From Immersiella caudata (taxonomy: Eukaryota > Ascomycota > Sordariomycetes > Sordariales > Lasiosphaeriaceae), in the NCBI GenBank assembly GCA_030512335.1, contig JAULSU010000001.1, forward strand, positions 5,332,001 through 5,396,000: 64,000 nt of DNA, in the 5' to 3' direction. The notes below the pieces were generated by a model. That model saw only the letters and a list, made by a program, of their open reading frames with translations. It made no database searches and was not told where the DNA came from. The position numbers and the translations under genes are program-made. The first letter of the stretch is position 1, and every line of letters starts with the position of its first letter. Below, one piece after another: positions 34,101 through 44,880 of the stretch.

Positions 34101-35951
34101 GCGAAGACGCATCCTCAGTGGGAGAAGGGCCATTACTACCTCGGCCGGCATTACAAAAAGGTCCTTGAGTCAGAAAAGGCACTCAAGGCCGACGATCAAA
34201 CCGACGAGTACTTGACCGGTGAGACGGCGAAACTAGTTATTGAAAACTATCTCCGCTCGCTGAATTTTGGCACAAAATACTTGTACCAAACCCTGCCTCG
34301 AATCTTGACGCTCTGGCTTGAGCTCGGTGCACAAATTGACAAGCCGCCCGAAGGGAAGGTTTCTCTGTCTAGGGAACTCCAAAACCGCAGGCGAACAATA
34401 CTGCACGAGCTGCACAAGCACTTCCAGAAGCATCTGCCGAAGATGCCAGCATTTGTCTTCTACACTGCGCTACCGCAGATTGCGGCGAGAATTGCTCATC
34501 CCAACCCAGAAGTTTTCAAAGTGCTAGAGCAAATGATCGTCAAGGTTATCGAGGCTCATCCACGGCAGGCTATCTGGAGTCTGTTTCCCTTTATGACAAC
34601 GAGAGTAACCTCCGAGAGGCGAATCAGGGGCCAGCAGATTCTCGCAACTGTGCGCGGTGTCGCGAAGAAGGTCGAGGGCACGGGATACGATCTCAGGCAG
34701 CTCTTGAGGATGGGCGAGAAGCTGGCTGAGCAGTTGCTGCTGGCTTGCAACAACGGTGACTTCCAGAGCAACAGGACGACAACTGCGAGCATCACCAAGG
34801 ACCTCAATTTCAATCACAAGTGCACACCTTGCCCGCTTGTGGTGCCCATTGAGTCTTGTCTCACGGCAACACTGCCAACGCTCACAGACAATGTCCGGAA
34901 GCACAAGGCATTTTCTCGAGATGTCATCACCGTTGAATCGTTTCTTGATCATGTTTTGGTTCTCGGGTCACTTGCAAAGCCTCGCAAGCTTACTGCGCGG
35001 GGCAGCGATGGCCAGCTGTATGGGCTTTTGATCAAGCCTAAGGATGACCTTAGAACTGACCAGCGTCTCATGGAGTTCAATGGGTTGATCAATCGGTCGC
35101 TAAAGCGCGACGCCGAGTCCAGCAGGCGGCAGTTGTATATCAGGACGTATGCCGTCACGCCACTCAATGAAGAGTGCGGTATCATTGAGTGGGTGGACGG
35201 GCTGAAGACGCTTCGCGACATCCTGCTCGGTCTCTACAAGGCGCGCGGTATCACGCCCAACTACGGCCAGATTACGCATTTGATGAAGGATGCTGCGGCT
35301 TCGGAAGCTAATATTGGCCTCTTCACGGATAACGTCCTCCGCCAGTTCCCTCCCATTCTGTCAAACTGGTTCTTCTCTCAGTTCCCTAACCCTTCCACCT
35401 GGTTCGCTGCCCGGCTGCGGTACACGCGATCGTGTGCAGTCATGTCCATGGTTGGCACCATTCTCGGATTGGGTGATCGCCACGGCGAGAACGTGCTTCT
35501 TGAAGAGGGCAACGGGGGCATCTTCCACGTCGACTTCAACTGTCTTTTCGACAAGGGCCTCACGTTCGCGCAGCCAGAGAAGGTGCCTTTCCGGCTGACA
35601 CACAACATGGTTTCCGCCATGGGCATCTACCGTTATGACGGCCCGTTCCGACACTGCAGCGAGCTCACGCTGCGTGTGCTCCGGCAGCAGGAGGAGACGC
35701 TCATGACCATCCTGGAGGCGTTTATCTATGACCCGACGCTAGATCTGCAGCGGTCGAAGAAGCGGAACCAGGAAGTCGTCAAGCTGAATCCGAACGATGT
35801 CGTGGACAGCATTCGGCGCAAAGTTAGGGGTCTGCTGCCGAATGAGAGTATACCGCTGGGCGTGGAGGGTCAGGTCGAGGAGCTGATCAAGCAGGCGACA
35901 GATCCCAGGAATCTTGCGGCCATGTATATTGGCTGGTGCCCCTTTTTGTAA
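28159..35951 (+). CDS. ATR/Mec1-type phosphatidylinositol-3-kinase-related checkpoint kinase (2448 aa)
   Basis: This is the sensor kinase of the DNA damage and replication checkpoint (UvsB in Aspergillus, Mec1 in yeast), recruited to RPA-coated single strands with its Ddc2/ATRIP partner. Exons: 28159-28774, 28830-29461, 29509-29795, 29852-30998, 31075-31320, 31378-32613, 32666-33137, 33192-33672, 33722-35951. HEAT-like helices fill the first 1500 residues, followed by the FAT region. The kinase domain lies at about 2100-2410, with GLLIKPKDDLR (ATP-binding Lys near 2142), catalytic LGLGDRHGEN near 2288 and HVDFNCLFDKG near 2308. The FATC end is MYIGWCPFL. LTHNMV and LFDKG are typical of ATR rather than ATM. 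The intron at 29796-29851 has a poor donor (GTTCAT) and is inferred from the frame change. A second in-frame ATG at 28183 could be the true start. Length matches the family. Confidence 0.94.
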
Positions 35952-36667
35952 AAGGTGATTGACAAAGTCGATTTAGCGCTGGGAATTCCATGGTCATGAA
36001 TGACTGCATATGTACTTGGAGTTGGGGTGCGTTCAGACTTCAGAGGTGTTGGCATACTTATGTGGTGTCTGGAAATATCAAGTAGTTCTGGGGGAGACGG
36101 AATGCCCTTTTTATTGATTAGCGAGAGTTGGACCTCATCTGAACCTAAGAATAAATTAAAATGGTATGCTCAACGGGCGCCGTAGCCGTGCTGTCAGCCG
36201 TTACGGTATTTGTTTCTTTCCTGATGCCAATCCGACAGTGGTGTTTATGAGTGCGGTTCTTATCTATCAGGGGTATGGTTGGCGCATTCCAGGTGTCATT
36301 TCAGGGGACGCAAATAGGGAAGCAACGGCGCACCCCAACAGCCTGCCATCGCGCCTTCCTTTCCAAATCACCTCCCACCACGAATTTTCTCAGAACCCTT
36401 AATTCCAATTTCTCTTCCTGCCTCCTTCCTGCACGCACTTTCTGGCCCAGCGCGTGGGAATCACGACTACTTGTCATTCACCTGGTTGGCTCCGCTGTCG
36501 TCAGCGAGCGAGTTCGCGCTACCGAGACGCGCTTCCCTGCATTGTAATTGCATTTTCGCTTCGCGTGAGCGTCGGCTCTCACTTCACATCTTCCTTCCAC
36601 AACGCTGTATCATCATCTGCGCAATCGACAAGCGGGATCTTCTTGATTCCTACCACCTCTGTTCAAG
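35952..36667. other. Intergenic and leader of the PARP-finger gene
   Basis: An AATAAATT polyadenylation-like signal lies at about 36150. From about 36350 the sequence is C/T-rich, as in a fungal leader. No gene recognised. Confidence 0.5.
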
Positions 36668-38285
36668 ATGTCGCACCGCATTGGTAAGTTTTTCTCTCAC
36701 AAACCCCGCCATCTCAGACGCACGATTTGTAGGAGTGGCCTAACGCGTCCAGAAATTTCCCCCAACAACCGTGCCATTTGCAAAGATACGGTCTGCAAAA
36801 AGGAGAAGAGCAAGCTCCTGAAGGGTGATATCCGCTTTGGCAGCTGGGTGGAAGTTTCAGATTATCCTGGAAGCTGGGCTTGGAAGCATTGGTATGTGTT
36901 CGCCTTGCGCACGCGAGGGATTGTGATGGATGGCTGCTGATGATGGTGGCAGGGGATGCGTTTCCGGGGCACAGATCCTGAATCTACGGCAGAGTCTGGC
37001 CGCGGGGGGTGAGGATTATAATTGGGATTTGTTGGATGGGTATGATGAGTTGAAGTGAGTATTGCTCTACGGGTAGTGGGTGTTCTGGGCTGGGTGCTGA
37101 TGGGTTGTAGCGATCATCCGGATCTTCAGGAGAAGGTGCGCCGCGCTATCATCGATGGGCATATCGCTCCTGAGGATTTCAATGGTGTGAGTTTTCTTCC
37201 GTTTTTTTTTGCGGGGGGGGGTTTATTGTGGTCTCTTGCTTGCTGACAATAGTGAGTAGGATCCCGAGATGAACGTGCTTGGTCAGAAGGGCATCCACAA
37301 GCGCAAGCCGAAGGTGAAGGAGGACGACGACGCAGTGAGTTCCATCTCGTTTCTACGGATAGGGTGGTAACTAACGCATGAACAGGATGAAGTTGAAGGC
37401 TCTCCGAAGAAGAAGACGCCGGCTAAGCGCGGCCGAAAGGCAGATGCCGACAATGATGAAGCCGAACCTGCTGCCAAAAAGCCTAAGAGGGCTGGTAGAA
37501 AGGCTGCTGCCAAGGCTGAGTCCGAAGATGAAGTCACAGTGCCCAAGAAGACTACGGCAAGAGGCAAGGTCAAGAAGGAGGAGAGCGATGGTGACGCCGA
37601 GCCCGAGGCTAAGCCCGTGAAGGCGGCAAAGGGCAAGAAGAAGGCTGCCCCAGTCAAGGACGAGAGTGGCGATGAATTGGAGCTTGATGCCAAGCCTGCC
37701 AAGAACACGAAGGGCAAGAAGAGAGCCGCTCAAGTCAAGGCCGAAGAAGACGATGAAATGGATCTGGACGAAAAGCCTGTGTCCGCAAAGGTCGCGAATG
37801 GCAAGAAGAAGACAACCGCGGTGAAAGACGAGAGCGATGAGGAGGCTCCTGCCAAGAAGCCGGCTCCCAAAGGCAAACGCACATCTAAAGTCAAGAGGGA
37901 GGAGGAAAGCGACGAGGAAGCTGCGGAGCCCGAGACAGAGGTGAAGAAGTCGACCGCTAAGGGCAGACGCACATCCAAAGTCAAGGAGGAGAGCGGGGAG
38001 GAGTCCAAGCCTAAGCCGACTGCCAAGGGCAAACGCACATCCAAGATTAAGGACGAGGAGAGTGAGCAGGTCGAGGCTAAAGGTCCGAAGAAGGCTCAGC
38101 GCGGGTCTAAAAAGGCAGTAAAGGAGGAGAGTGAAGGGGAAGCCGAAGCCACCCCCGAGTCCTCGAAGAAGGTTACCACAAAGGGGAAGCGTGGAGAACA
38201 GAAGGCTTCTGTCAAGAACGAGGCCGATGAGTCTTCGGAGAAGCCAAAGGCGAGGCGCGGTCGGGGCTCTAGGGGCGCCGCCTGA
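36668..38285 (+). CDS. Stand-alone PARP-type zinc-finger protein with Lys/Glu repeat tail (435 aa)
   Basis: Exons: 36668-36683 (16 nt), 36753-36891, 36953-37054, 37111-37186, 37260-37334 and 37386-38285. The first codons spliced to exon 2 read MSHRIEISPNNRAIC, the standard start of fungal zf-PARP proteins. The finger covers about residues 5-90: CKDTVCKKEKSK, GDIRFGSWVEV, WKHWGC, and the closing DFNGDPEMN. This finger type binds nicked or broken DNA in PARP1 and DNA ligase III; no ADP-ribosyl-transferase or other catalytic domain follows. Residues 136-435 are a disordered chain with alternating Lys-rich and acidic blocks and repeated KGKRTSKVK-EES units, probably nuclear and DNA-binding. Its physiological role is unknown; it follows an ATR-type kinase gene, but adjacency alone does not show a link. 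Confidence 0.88.
37857..38060 (+). repeat. Degenerate coding repeat (KGKRTSKVK units)
   Basis: Three copies of a motif KG(K/R)RTSK(V/I)K followed by Glu/Ser-rich residues, spaced about 20-27 residues apart (DNA near 37874, 37960 and 38026). Weaker versions (KGKKKAAPVK, KGKKRAAQVK) precede them, so the tail looks built by internal duplication. Confidence 0.75.
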
Positions 38286-40178
38286 TTGGTGCTCTGTTGT
38301 TCTATTTAGGTAGTTTGTCTCTCGGTGCTGCCCCGACCCCCTCTTGTTCCTCCGTAACGCCTAATGTACTCTTATTTTGGCGGGAGGGTAGCTACCCGGT
38401 ACTAAGTTGGTAGGCTGAGCAGTGCATCTACGCACTGTCAAACCCGCTGGAGGTTGCGTATTGGGATTGAGCCAGCCGGCTGAGTGGCAAACATCAGGCA
38501 GGAGTGCAGTTGCATCTGTGACGAACTGGGCTCTGAAGCCAAATCTCTCCGACGGCTTCTGGACACGGTCTCGTGTCGCATAACCAATTTTTGGTGCCCG
38601 ACGAACGCTCTGCTTGCTCCCTGCGGCTCCTGAAGGGTGCTATGGACGGGACGATGATGACAGCCGGCATTTGGATCTTGGTTCCCTCGGTTCCAATACC
38701 GACAGGGCAACCCCTCCTTGCAACCAGGACTGCCCCGCGCCGCAGGCGGGAGGCCAATGCACCATTGCGTCACTGATGTGTTTAGCACCACCAGCGCTGT
38801 TTTTCAATTTGACCGAGAAGGTTTTGCTCGACATCAAGACAGCAATCTCTTCTCATTGGTCCTAGTTTGCTGACCGGCAAGATAAGGACGCAGGTGATAC
38901 TCTGGCGTTGACAGATGTCGGTCAAGGTCGAGTCAATGGCGTACCCGCCAGCGCGGTGACTCTCCGAATTTTCGAAGACGGGTAGTGGTTGCCTCCTTCG
39001 TTTGTCAGGAGGCGTGACCATAAAGCTGAGACTGTGAAGGTCACACAGCAGAAAGCTAGCTATCACACCAAGATACGGCACCCCATCGCGTTCTCCGACA
39101 ACAGCTGGCTGGGTGTCGACCTCAATCGGAGTCATGAAATGTGTGCGCGGTGTAAGCACATCTCATGTCGTCACCCGCTGAAGTAGACGGGTGTCATCCC
39201 AAATGCTTGCAACAACAGGTCAATAAAAAGACTCGAGACGGTTTCCGGCGAGGCTGCAGGCTAGGATCTGATGAGAAACCATGGGGCCGGGAATAAAGCA
39301 CACCAGCCTCCTTCAGTTCAAGACCAACGGCACGGGTGGTTGAAGAATCGCAACTGGGCTTCTGCTAACAGCAACCGCCGTTACCTAATAGGTGGCAGAT
39401 GAGCCACTGTGGGGTCACCTTCACTGTAGGATGACGTTGGTCCTCAAGTTTAAAATCAGCCCAGTCGATTGGCTAGTAGCGGGAACCCAGCTGAGACCCT
39501 GAAACGTCCCTGGTGGGTGACCTTGGCCCGCAAGGAAGACCGCTGTCCCAGTCCCAGCTTCCTCCAGGCCAATCCCCCCCTTCTTCTCGATTCTAAGCGG
39601 CTCGCTCGCTCTGATTCCCGTCTCTTCTTCTTGTCGTAATAACACAGAGGCTTGGGCCGACAGCCGCACCTGGATACCCCTTTCTGCAATTTGTTTTGGT
39701 GCGCCCATATGCTCATTTGAAACGAGGAGGGCTGTGATTCCTGCGGTATTGACGTCTTCAGCTAGTTCGCCAAGGCAAACGCACGCCTACCTACTTATTC
39801 CTACGGGACTTATCAGTCCTAGCTAGATCCCGCCCAACCGCCAACGTCACAGCCTCAGCCAGGCTACCCCCTCCGACCCCTTCATCCGCACTGCCCGCCG
39901 TCTACTGCCTCCTTCCTAAGCCGCACCAAGGAAAAGGGAGCGGATCTCGAAGCCCAACTTACCAGGAATTATCGGTTTGGACTTTGGGCACCTCTGCTCG
40001 GCAGTATAAACACCAAGCAGATCTTCCCGCGACCTCCTCCGCTTGAAGCATCTGGCAACCCCGCCATCGCCCATAACAAAAGGCCTGTGACGCAACGCTG
40101 CCCCACCTGACCAACCACCAGCTCCAGGCAGTCACAGCAACACACATTTGACATTCGCCAAAAACAACAATCGCCATC
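38286..40178. other. Long intergenic region, no gene recognised
   Basis: About 1.9 kb between tandem genes. Short ORFs on both strands at 38438-38865 overlap one another and lack motifs. A CCTACCTACT patch occurs near 39786. The last 100 bp are A/C-rich (caacacacatttgacattc), typical of a 5' leader ending at the ATG at 40179. Confidence 0.5.
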
Positions 40179-41939
40179 ATGTCGAGCAGGAGCCGCGTCG
40201 GCTTCGAGGACGACTACTACAGGGGCCCGCACCGCGACGATGTCGAGGTGCGCATCCGGGAGCGGTCCCGGTCGAGGGACCGACTTCCCTCTTTTATGCG
40301 CGAGGACCTCAGACGACCAGAGCCAGGCCCATTGGTGCTCAGGCAAAGGGAAGTCGAGACCGCCGAGCGACGACGGAGGTCGCCCAGCCCAGTCCGCGTG
40401 CGAGAGACCCGCATAGTCAGGGCTAGGAGCGTCAGTCCGGCCCCGCCGAGACGCGCCGAAGAGGATCTTCGATACCGGACCGTCATCAGAGAGCCCAGCA
40501 GGGGCCCGGATATGGAGAGACTTCGCACCCGAATTCGAGACCGGTCGTCAAGTTCGTCCCCGTCCCCGGACAGAGCGAGGGAGAGGATTCGCGCCCGTAT
40601 TGTCGAGCGAGGACGCTCGCCCTCTCCTGTTCATGAGCACATTCGCATTGTTGAGAAGTCGAGAGAGAGGCGGCCTCGTTCGCCAAGCCCCAGCCCGCCG
40701 CCGCCTCCGCAGGTAATCAAGGGGCCCATCATTGAGAGAGAGGTCATCACACATTACAGGGATATTGATCACGGTAAGTTTGTCAGGCGTACCGCCTTTC
40801 AAGCCAGTGGCGTGGCTGTGAGCTCGGGACTAACAGTCACCAGGCATGGTCTCTGTGAGACCTCCTTCACCGCTTCCGGCCCCTCGCCGCCGGGAGAAGG
40901 AAAGCGACCGACATACCGATATCGACATCTACACGTCACGCCGTGAGACCGAGGTGGATATTCACAAGCACTCTCACAGTCACAGCCGTGGAAGATCCCC
41001 ATCCCGTGAGAGAGTTTCACACCCTATCCATCGGCATGACGACAGTTTGTCGGTCCATGCCGACAGGAGACATCTCCACGTGGATATCGAGGCTCGTCGG
41101 AGCAGCTCTCATCACCGACGCGCTCATTCTGAGGCACCCCCTCATCGCCACTACGACCACGATGATGAGGCCCGGGAAATCACCTCTCGAATTGATGCCA
41201 GGGGCAGGATGGGTGAGGCCCGTAACGGCATTACCAAGGATTGGACCATCGTTGATGTGCCTCCTGGCACAGAGCGTGTGCGAATGGACGGCGCTGGTGG
41301 TGCCTCGGCCGAAGTCACTTGGCAGAAGTACAGCGGTGTGAGGCGCTCCAAGTTTGTTCCCGACCGCGATGAGAGCACGGTTGTCTCGTCCTCGACGTCC
41401 CTCTCAGAGCGCCAGGATGATCGGCGCGGAAGCAGACTGAGCGTAGCCATCTACGACAAGGACTCCCGCGACCATGAGGTTGAAGTGGAAAAGGTTACCG
41501 ATAGGCGCGTCGGTATCCGCAAGCCTTCTCCCGCTCCCCAGCGCAGCGAGATGTGGACCGAGATCACCAAAGACTTGGTCACCCGCGAAGCCATCGAGGA
41601 GTTCGGTTACGAATACGAAGAGACTGAGTACTTCTACTATATTATGACATACCTCAAATACGTAAGCCTTCTGCAACTCAATTCAGTTGAACACTTGCTA
41701 ATCATAAGCAGGAGGATGTACTTCAGTTAGTGCAGCACTCGGACGCAATCCGTCAAGCTCGAAAGGACCGCCTCCACGAGATACAGTGGGAGCGCTCATA
41801 CCGAGACGACTGGGACCGCGAGTATCGCATCCATGCTCACTCCCACCATCACCACGACGGCAGACGCCGCAGGCGACACGATGATGACCGTATGACCGAG
41901 ATCAGCTTCGAGCGCCGTGGCTCGAGGCACTACCACTGA
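40179..41939 (+). CDS. Arg/Ser- and His-rich protein with DUF8035-like C-terminal domain (546 aa)
   Basis: Exons: 40179-40773, 40844-41661 and 41712-41939, in frame (DIDHG-MVSVRPP; YLKY-EDVLQLVQ). The N-terminal 200 residues are RS-rich like splicing-factor tails (RERSRSRDR, RRRSPSPVRVRE, SPSPSPPPPPQ). The middle carries His/Ser runs (HSHSHSRGRSPSRER). The conserved part is C-terminal: WTIVDVPPGTERVRMDG, TWQKYSGVRRSKF, and WTEITKDLVTREAIEEFGY with FYYIMTYLKYEDV, which I associate with the fungal DUF8035 group. It ends in a His/Arg-rich tail (HSHHHHDGRRRRRHDDD). Function is unknown; the RS dipeptides suggest RNA binding or phosphorylation-controlled localisation. The gene model is firm; the domain name comes from memory and is less so. 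Confidence 0.8.
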
Positions 41940-43008
41940 GCTCGACGACACGATGAACATGACATATTTGTTTGTGATCCCGATATCTTCAACCAGCGAG
42001 AGGCTCGGTATATTGACATGACAAGGCTGCAAGGAGTTATGAGCGAAGTGGTCTGGCTTGGCTTGAACGAATCTCGTGCCATATATCCATCATACGCATA
42101 GACTGAATATGATTTTACACGTTGTCTTGGAAGCACGGGTTGGATGGGGGCCTATGTGTCGTTCTTTTTCTTGTTCGGATCTTTCCTCTTTCAAGATGAT
42201 TACTTGAATCCCTCTGCTTCCCTCCGAAAGCTTTGTGCTCGATTGTTGGTATCATCATTACCAGGCTGTATGCATCAAATGACCTTATGACGCATATCTA
42301 AAACCGATAGTTATGTGAGCTGGGGAGTAATGATAGATCCTCGGAAGGGTCTTGTGATTCTCGTCTGCTTGCTCTCGTTTGCTTGCTCTCGCGTTGGTAT
42401 CTTTCGGCCTGGTGCAGTCGCCGGAACACATGGAATACTAAGGCCATGTTTCTCGTGCCAGAAGTCACTTAGCATTGGCTATGGGAGATAGTACACCATG
42501 GCTTAGGTAATAGCAGTATCTTGACTCAATGACAGTAGTGTTACTGTCACGCTACAAATACCCTGGTTAGCATATCACAGTAAACGTCGACAAACTATAA
42601 AATACACCACACGCGCATATTGCGGCCATGACATTTTGGGTCATATTTTTTTGGGCGTTGCAGGGCGACCTTCTAGTGCTAAAGGGGGGCTGTAAGCGTA
42701 AAACCGGGACTGAGCATCATAGATTGTACTCTCACAGCGCCGAACTCTCACTCATCATGCCCATATACCTAGGACTGGGGCTAAACAATATTGTCTTGCT
42801 GAGTGTTGATTCATATGACCGTATGGACATTTCTGTACGCTCGCTAATGATTTGAACGCCGTGATCTACAGGATACGCTCTCTCGCCTCTTTGGATACTT
42901 GTGATATCCACAATCCGGCTGTTCACATTGGAATTGTCATACCAGCTGTGATCCAAGCAAAATTTGCTCGGTTGCCTTGTCTTGCAGTTGCCTCCAAGTC
43001 CAGTAATC
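41940..43008. other. Intergenic between convergent genes, nothing recognised
   Basis: About 1.07 kb separating the DUF8035-like gene (+) and MED17 (-). It should contain both 3' UTRs. Only short motif-free ORFs occur. Confidence 0.5.
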
Positions 43009-44880
43009 CTAAACCGGAATCACAATACCCAAGACTTGCGAAACTGTGCGCTCTAGAGAACCAATTTCTCCCTCGCCGTGAGCGCGCCATACCCACTCTT
43101 TCTGGACTCTCTTTGACAAATGGAGGTAGTCTCCGTTAACGTGCAGCTCTGGGACTACTTTATCACCGTCTGCAATGAGCTTGCAATCGAAGTGGATGCC
43201 AACTTCGGTGGTGTTATCGACAAGCGCTTTGCTGAACGCGTCGATAGACAACTTCGAAGAGTCTTGGAAGATGGTAGAGAGGAAGCCTTTGAAGTGCCAC
43301 GCCAAAGCTCGGGGGACGGCGTTGCAAATGTATTGGAAAAGCTTACTAGAATTGTCGTAGAAGTTGTCGTGGTTGTCGGGGTCAGGGTGAAAGGCGGGTG
43401 GATAGGCCGAGACGAGCGGGTTGACGTGGCTTTCATCAGGTTTGAGGAGGAAAACTTGGAAGCGGGTACCGAAGGGGCGGGAAGTCTTTGCGACGATGCG
43501 GAGGGTTGTGGCCGGGGTGAGGGTGAGGTCGAATTCGGCCGGTGTGGGGTTGAGTAGGGAGTTGGCGAGGGATTCCGTTGAGTCGCCGCCGATGGGGGGC
43601 TCCGTCATGCTCACGGATGCACCAAGCCCTCCTAAGCGGAGCACCCGGCAGAGTGTGCCAAAGAAATGGATGCAGCGTGTGATTGCTTTATCGTGTTGGC
43701 GGTCAATGATGATGGGAGACAATAAGTCGTAGGCAGGGGGCGGGCCCTTATTTGCGCCAGGGGGGCTTTTGGCTGATCGTCGTAGCTCGTTCTTCTGGTG
43801 AGCATTGAGGAGAAGGATTTTCAAAGTTAGATGTATCCTCTCTGCCTCGGCGTCCTCCGGCCGTGATTCAGGTACGTTGGAGAAATCGTTGTCATCAAGG
43901 GTCACGAGCTGGAACGATATGGTCTTGTTGGCGTCTTCTACATAAGCCACAACGTCTTTCCGTAAGCGGACGCCGTAAGTCTGTAACTCGCGCCCCTCAC
44001 GGTTGAGCTCGTGCCATAACTCCTGAGCAAAGACGGTATCGCGTGCTTCTTCGACATTGTCGTCCAATGGGCGAGGGAGGCGGGACTGGCCGACGATCTC
44101 GCCGCCTTGGGAGACGGTGACCTGGAGACGCTTCGAAATTCCCGTCATGCGGCCATGTTCGAGGCTAACTGAGCCATTCTCAGCTCTCCTCATGGGCACG
44201 ATGCTGTTGGCCTTAAAGTCGGGGGCTGCGTTGGAGAAACCGAACTTGACGCCCATGGTGTTTGGTTCCTCGGGGTGGCGGAAAACGGACCAACCTCGTT
44301 CGCTCGCAGCGCGAACCTCATTCCAGTAGGCCGTCTCGAGACCAATCTCTCCCTCGAGTTTCTTCGCGGCCGACCCAAGAGACTCAGCAGCCTTGGTGAC
44401 AGCTTGCAGGCGCATGCCGATGGCGACCATCTTGTTGTCGGGCACGCGGCTTTGCGTGAGGGTAGTTGGCGCATGGAGCGGCGTGGCACCCAGAGTTCCG
44501 ATGCCGACGATATTTCGGAGGTCGGGATTGAGGGTAGCAGCGGCCTGCACCGGAGCCTCCTTTGACAGCAACAGGGAGATGAAGTCGAGGGTGGTCGCAG
44601 CCGTCTTCTGCGCAGCAGTAATGGTCCGCATCAGCTCCTCGCGGGCCGTCAACAACTCGTTTGCCTTGGATGGCTCGTCATCGTCGTCCTCAGCATCGAC
44701 CATCTCGACGTCGTCGGTCTCCCCTTTGTTCCTCCGCGCCTCGATTTGCTTGCGCAGGTCATCCTGGTTGAGGGCCCGAAACCCGCCCGGTTCCGCGTTG
44801 ACGCGTTGAATAAACTCTGCTACCGTTTGAGGTCCCCGGCTGGGCGGCGGCGCTGGTTGGAGCGCTAATGGAGACACCAT
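43009..44880 (-). CDS. MED17: Mediator complex subunit 17 (Med17/Srb4), 623 aa
   Basis: Med17 is the central scaffold of the Mediator head module and is needed for most RNA polymerase II transcription. The gene is a single exon from ATG 44880 to TAG 43009. Recognisable blocks are the N-terminal PQTVAEFIQRVNAEPGGFRAL, an acidic patch (DVEMVDAEDDDDE), the helix EELMRTITAAQKTAATTLDFISLLLS, the AIGMRLQAVTKAAESLGSAAKKL helix, and ERGWSVFRHPEEPNTMGVKFGF in the middle. Sizes and order agree with other filamentous-fungal Med17 proteins. It is divergent from the phosphofructokinase gene, sharing a 1.2-kb intergenic region. No intron or break is visible. Confidence 0.94.
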   Translation of the reverse strand: MVSPLALQPAPPPSRGPQTVAEFIQRVNAEPGGFRALNQDDLRKQIEARRNKGETDDVEMVDAEDDDDEPSKANELLTAREELMRTITAAQKTAATTLDFISLLLSKEAPVQAAATLNPDLRNIVGIGTLGATPLHAPTTLTQSRVPDNKMVAIGMRLQAVTKAAESLGSAAKKLEGEIGLETAYWNEVRAASERGWSVFRHPEEPNTMGVKFGFSNAAPDFKANSIVPMRRAENGSVSLEHGRMTGISKRLQVTVSQGGEIVGQSRLPRPLDDNVEEARDTVFAQELWHELNREGRELQTYGVRLRKDVVAYVEDANKTISFQLVTLDDNDFSNVPESRPEDAEAERIHLTLKILLLNAHQKNELRRSAKSPPGANKGPPPAYDLLSPIIIDRQHDKAITRCIHFFGTLCRVLRLGGLGASVSMTEPPIGGDSTESLANSLLNPTPAEFDLTLTPATTLRIVAKTSRPFGTRFQVFLLKPDESHVNPLVSAYPPAFHPDPDNHDNFYDNSSKLFQYICNAVPRALAWHFKGFLSTIFQDSSKLSIDAFSKALVDNTTEVGIHFDCKLIADGDKVVPELHVNGDYLHLSKRVQKEWVWRAHGEGEIGSLERTVSQVLGIVIPV

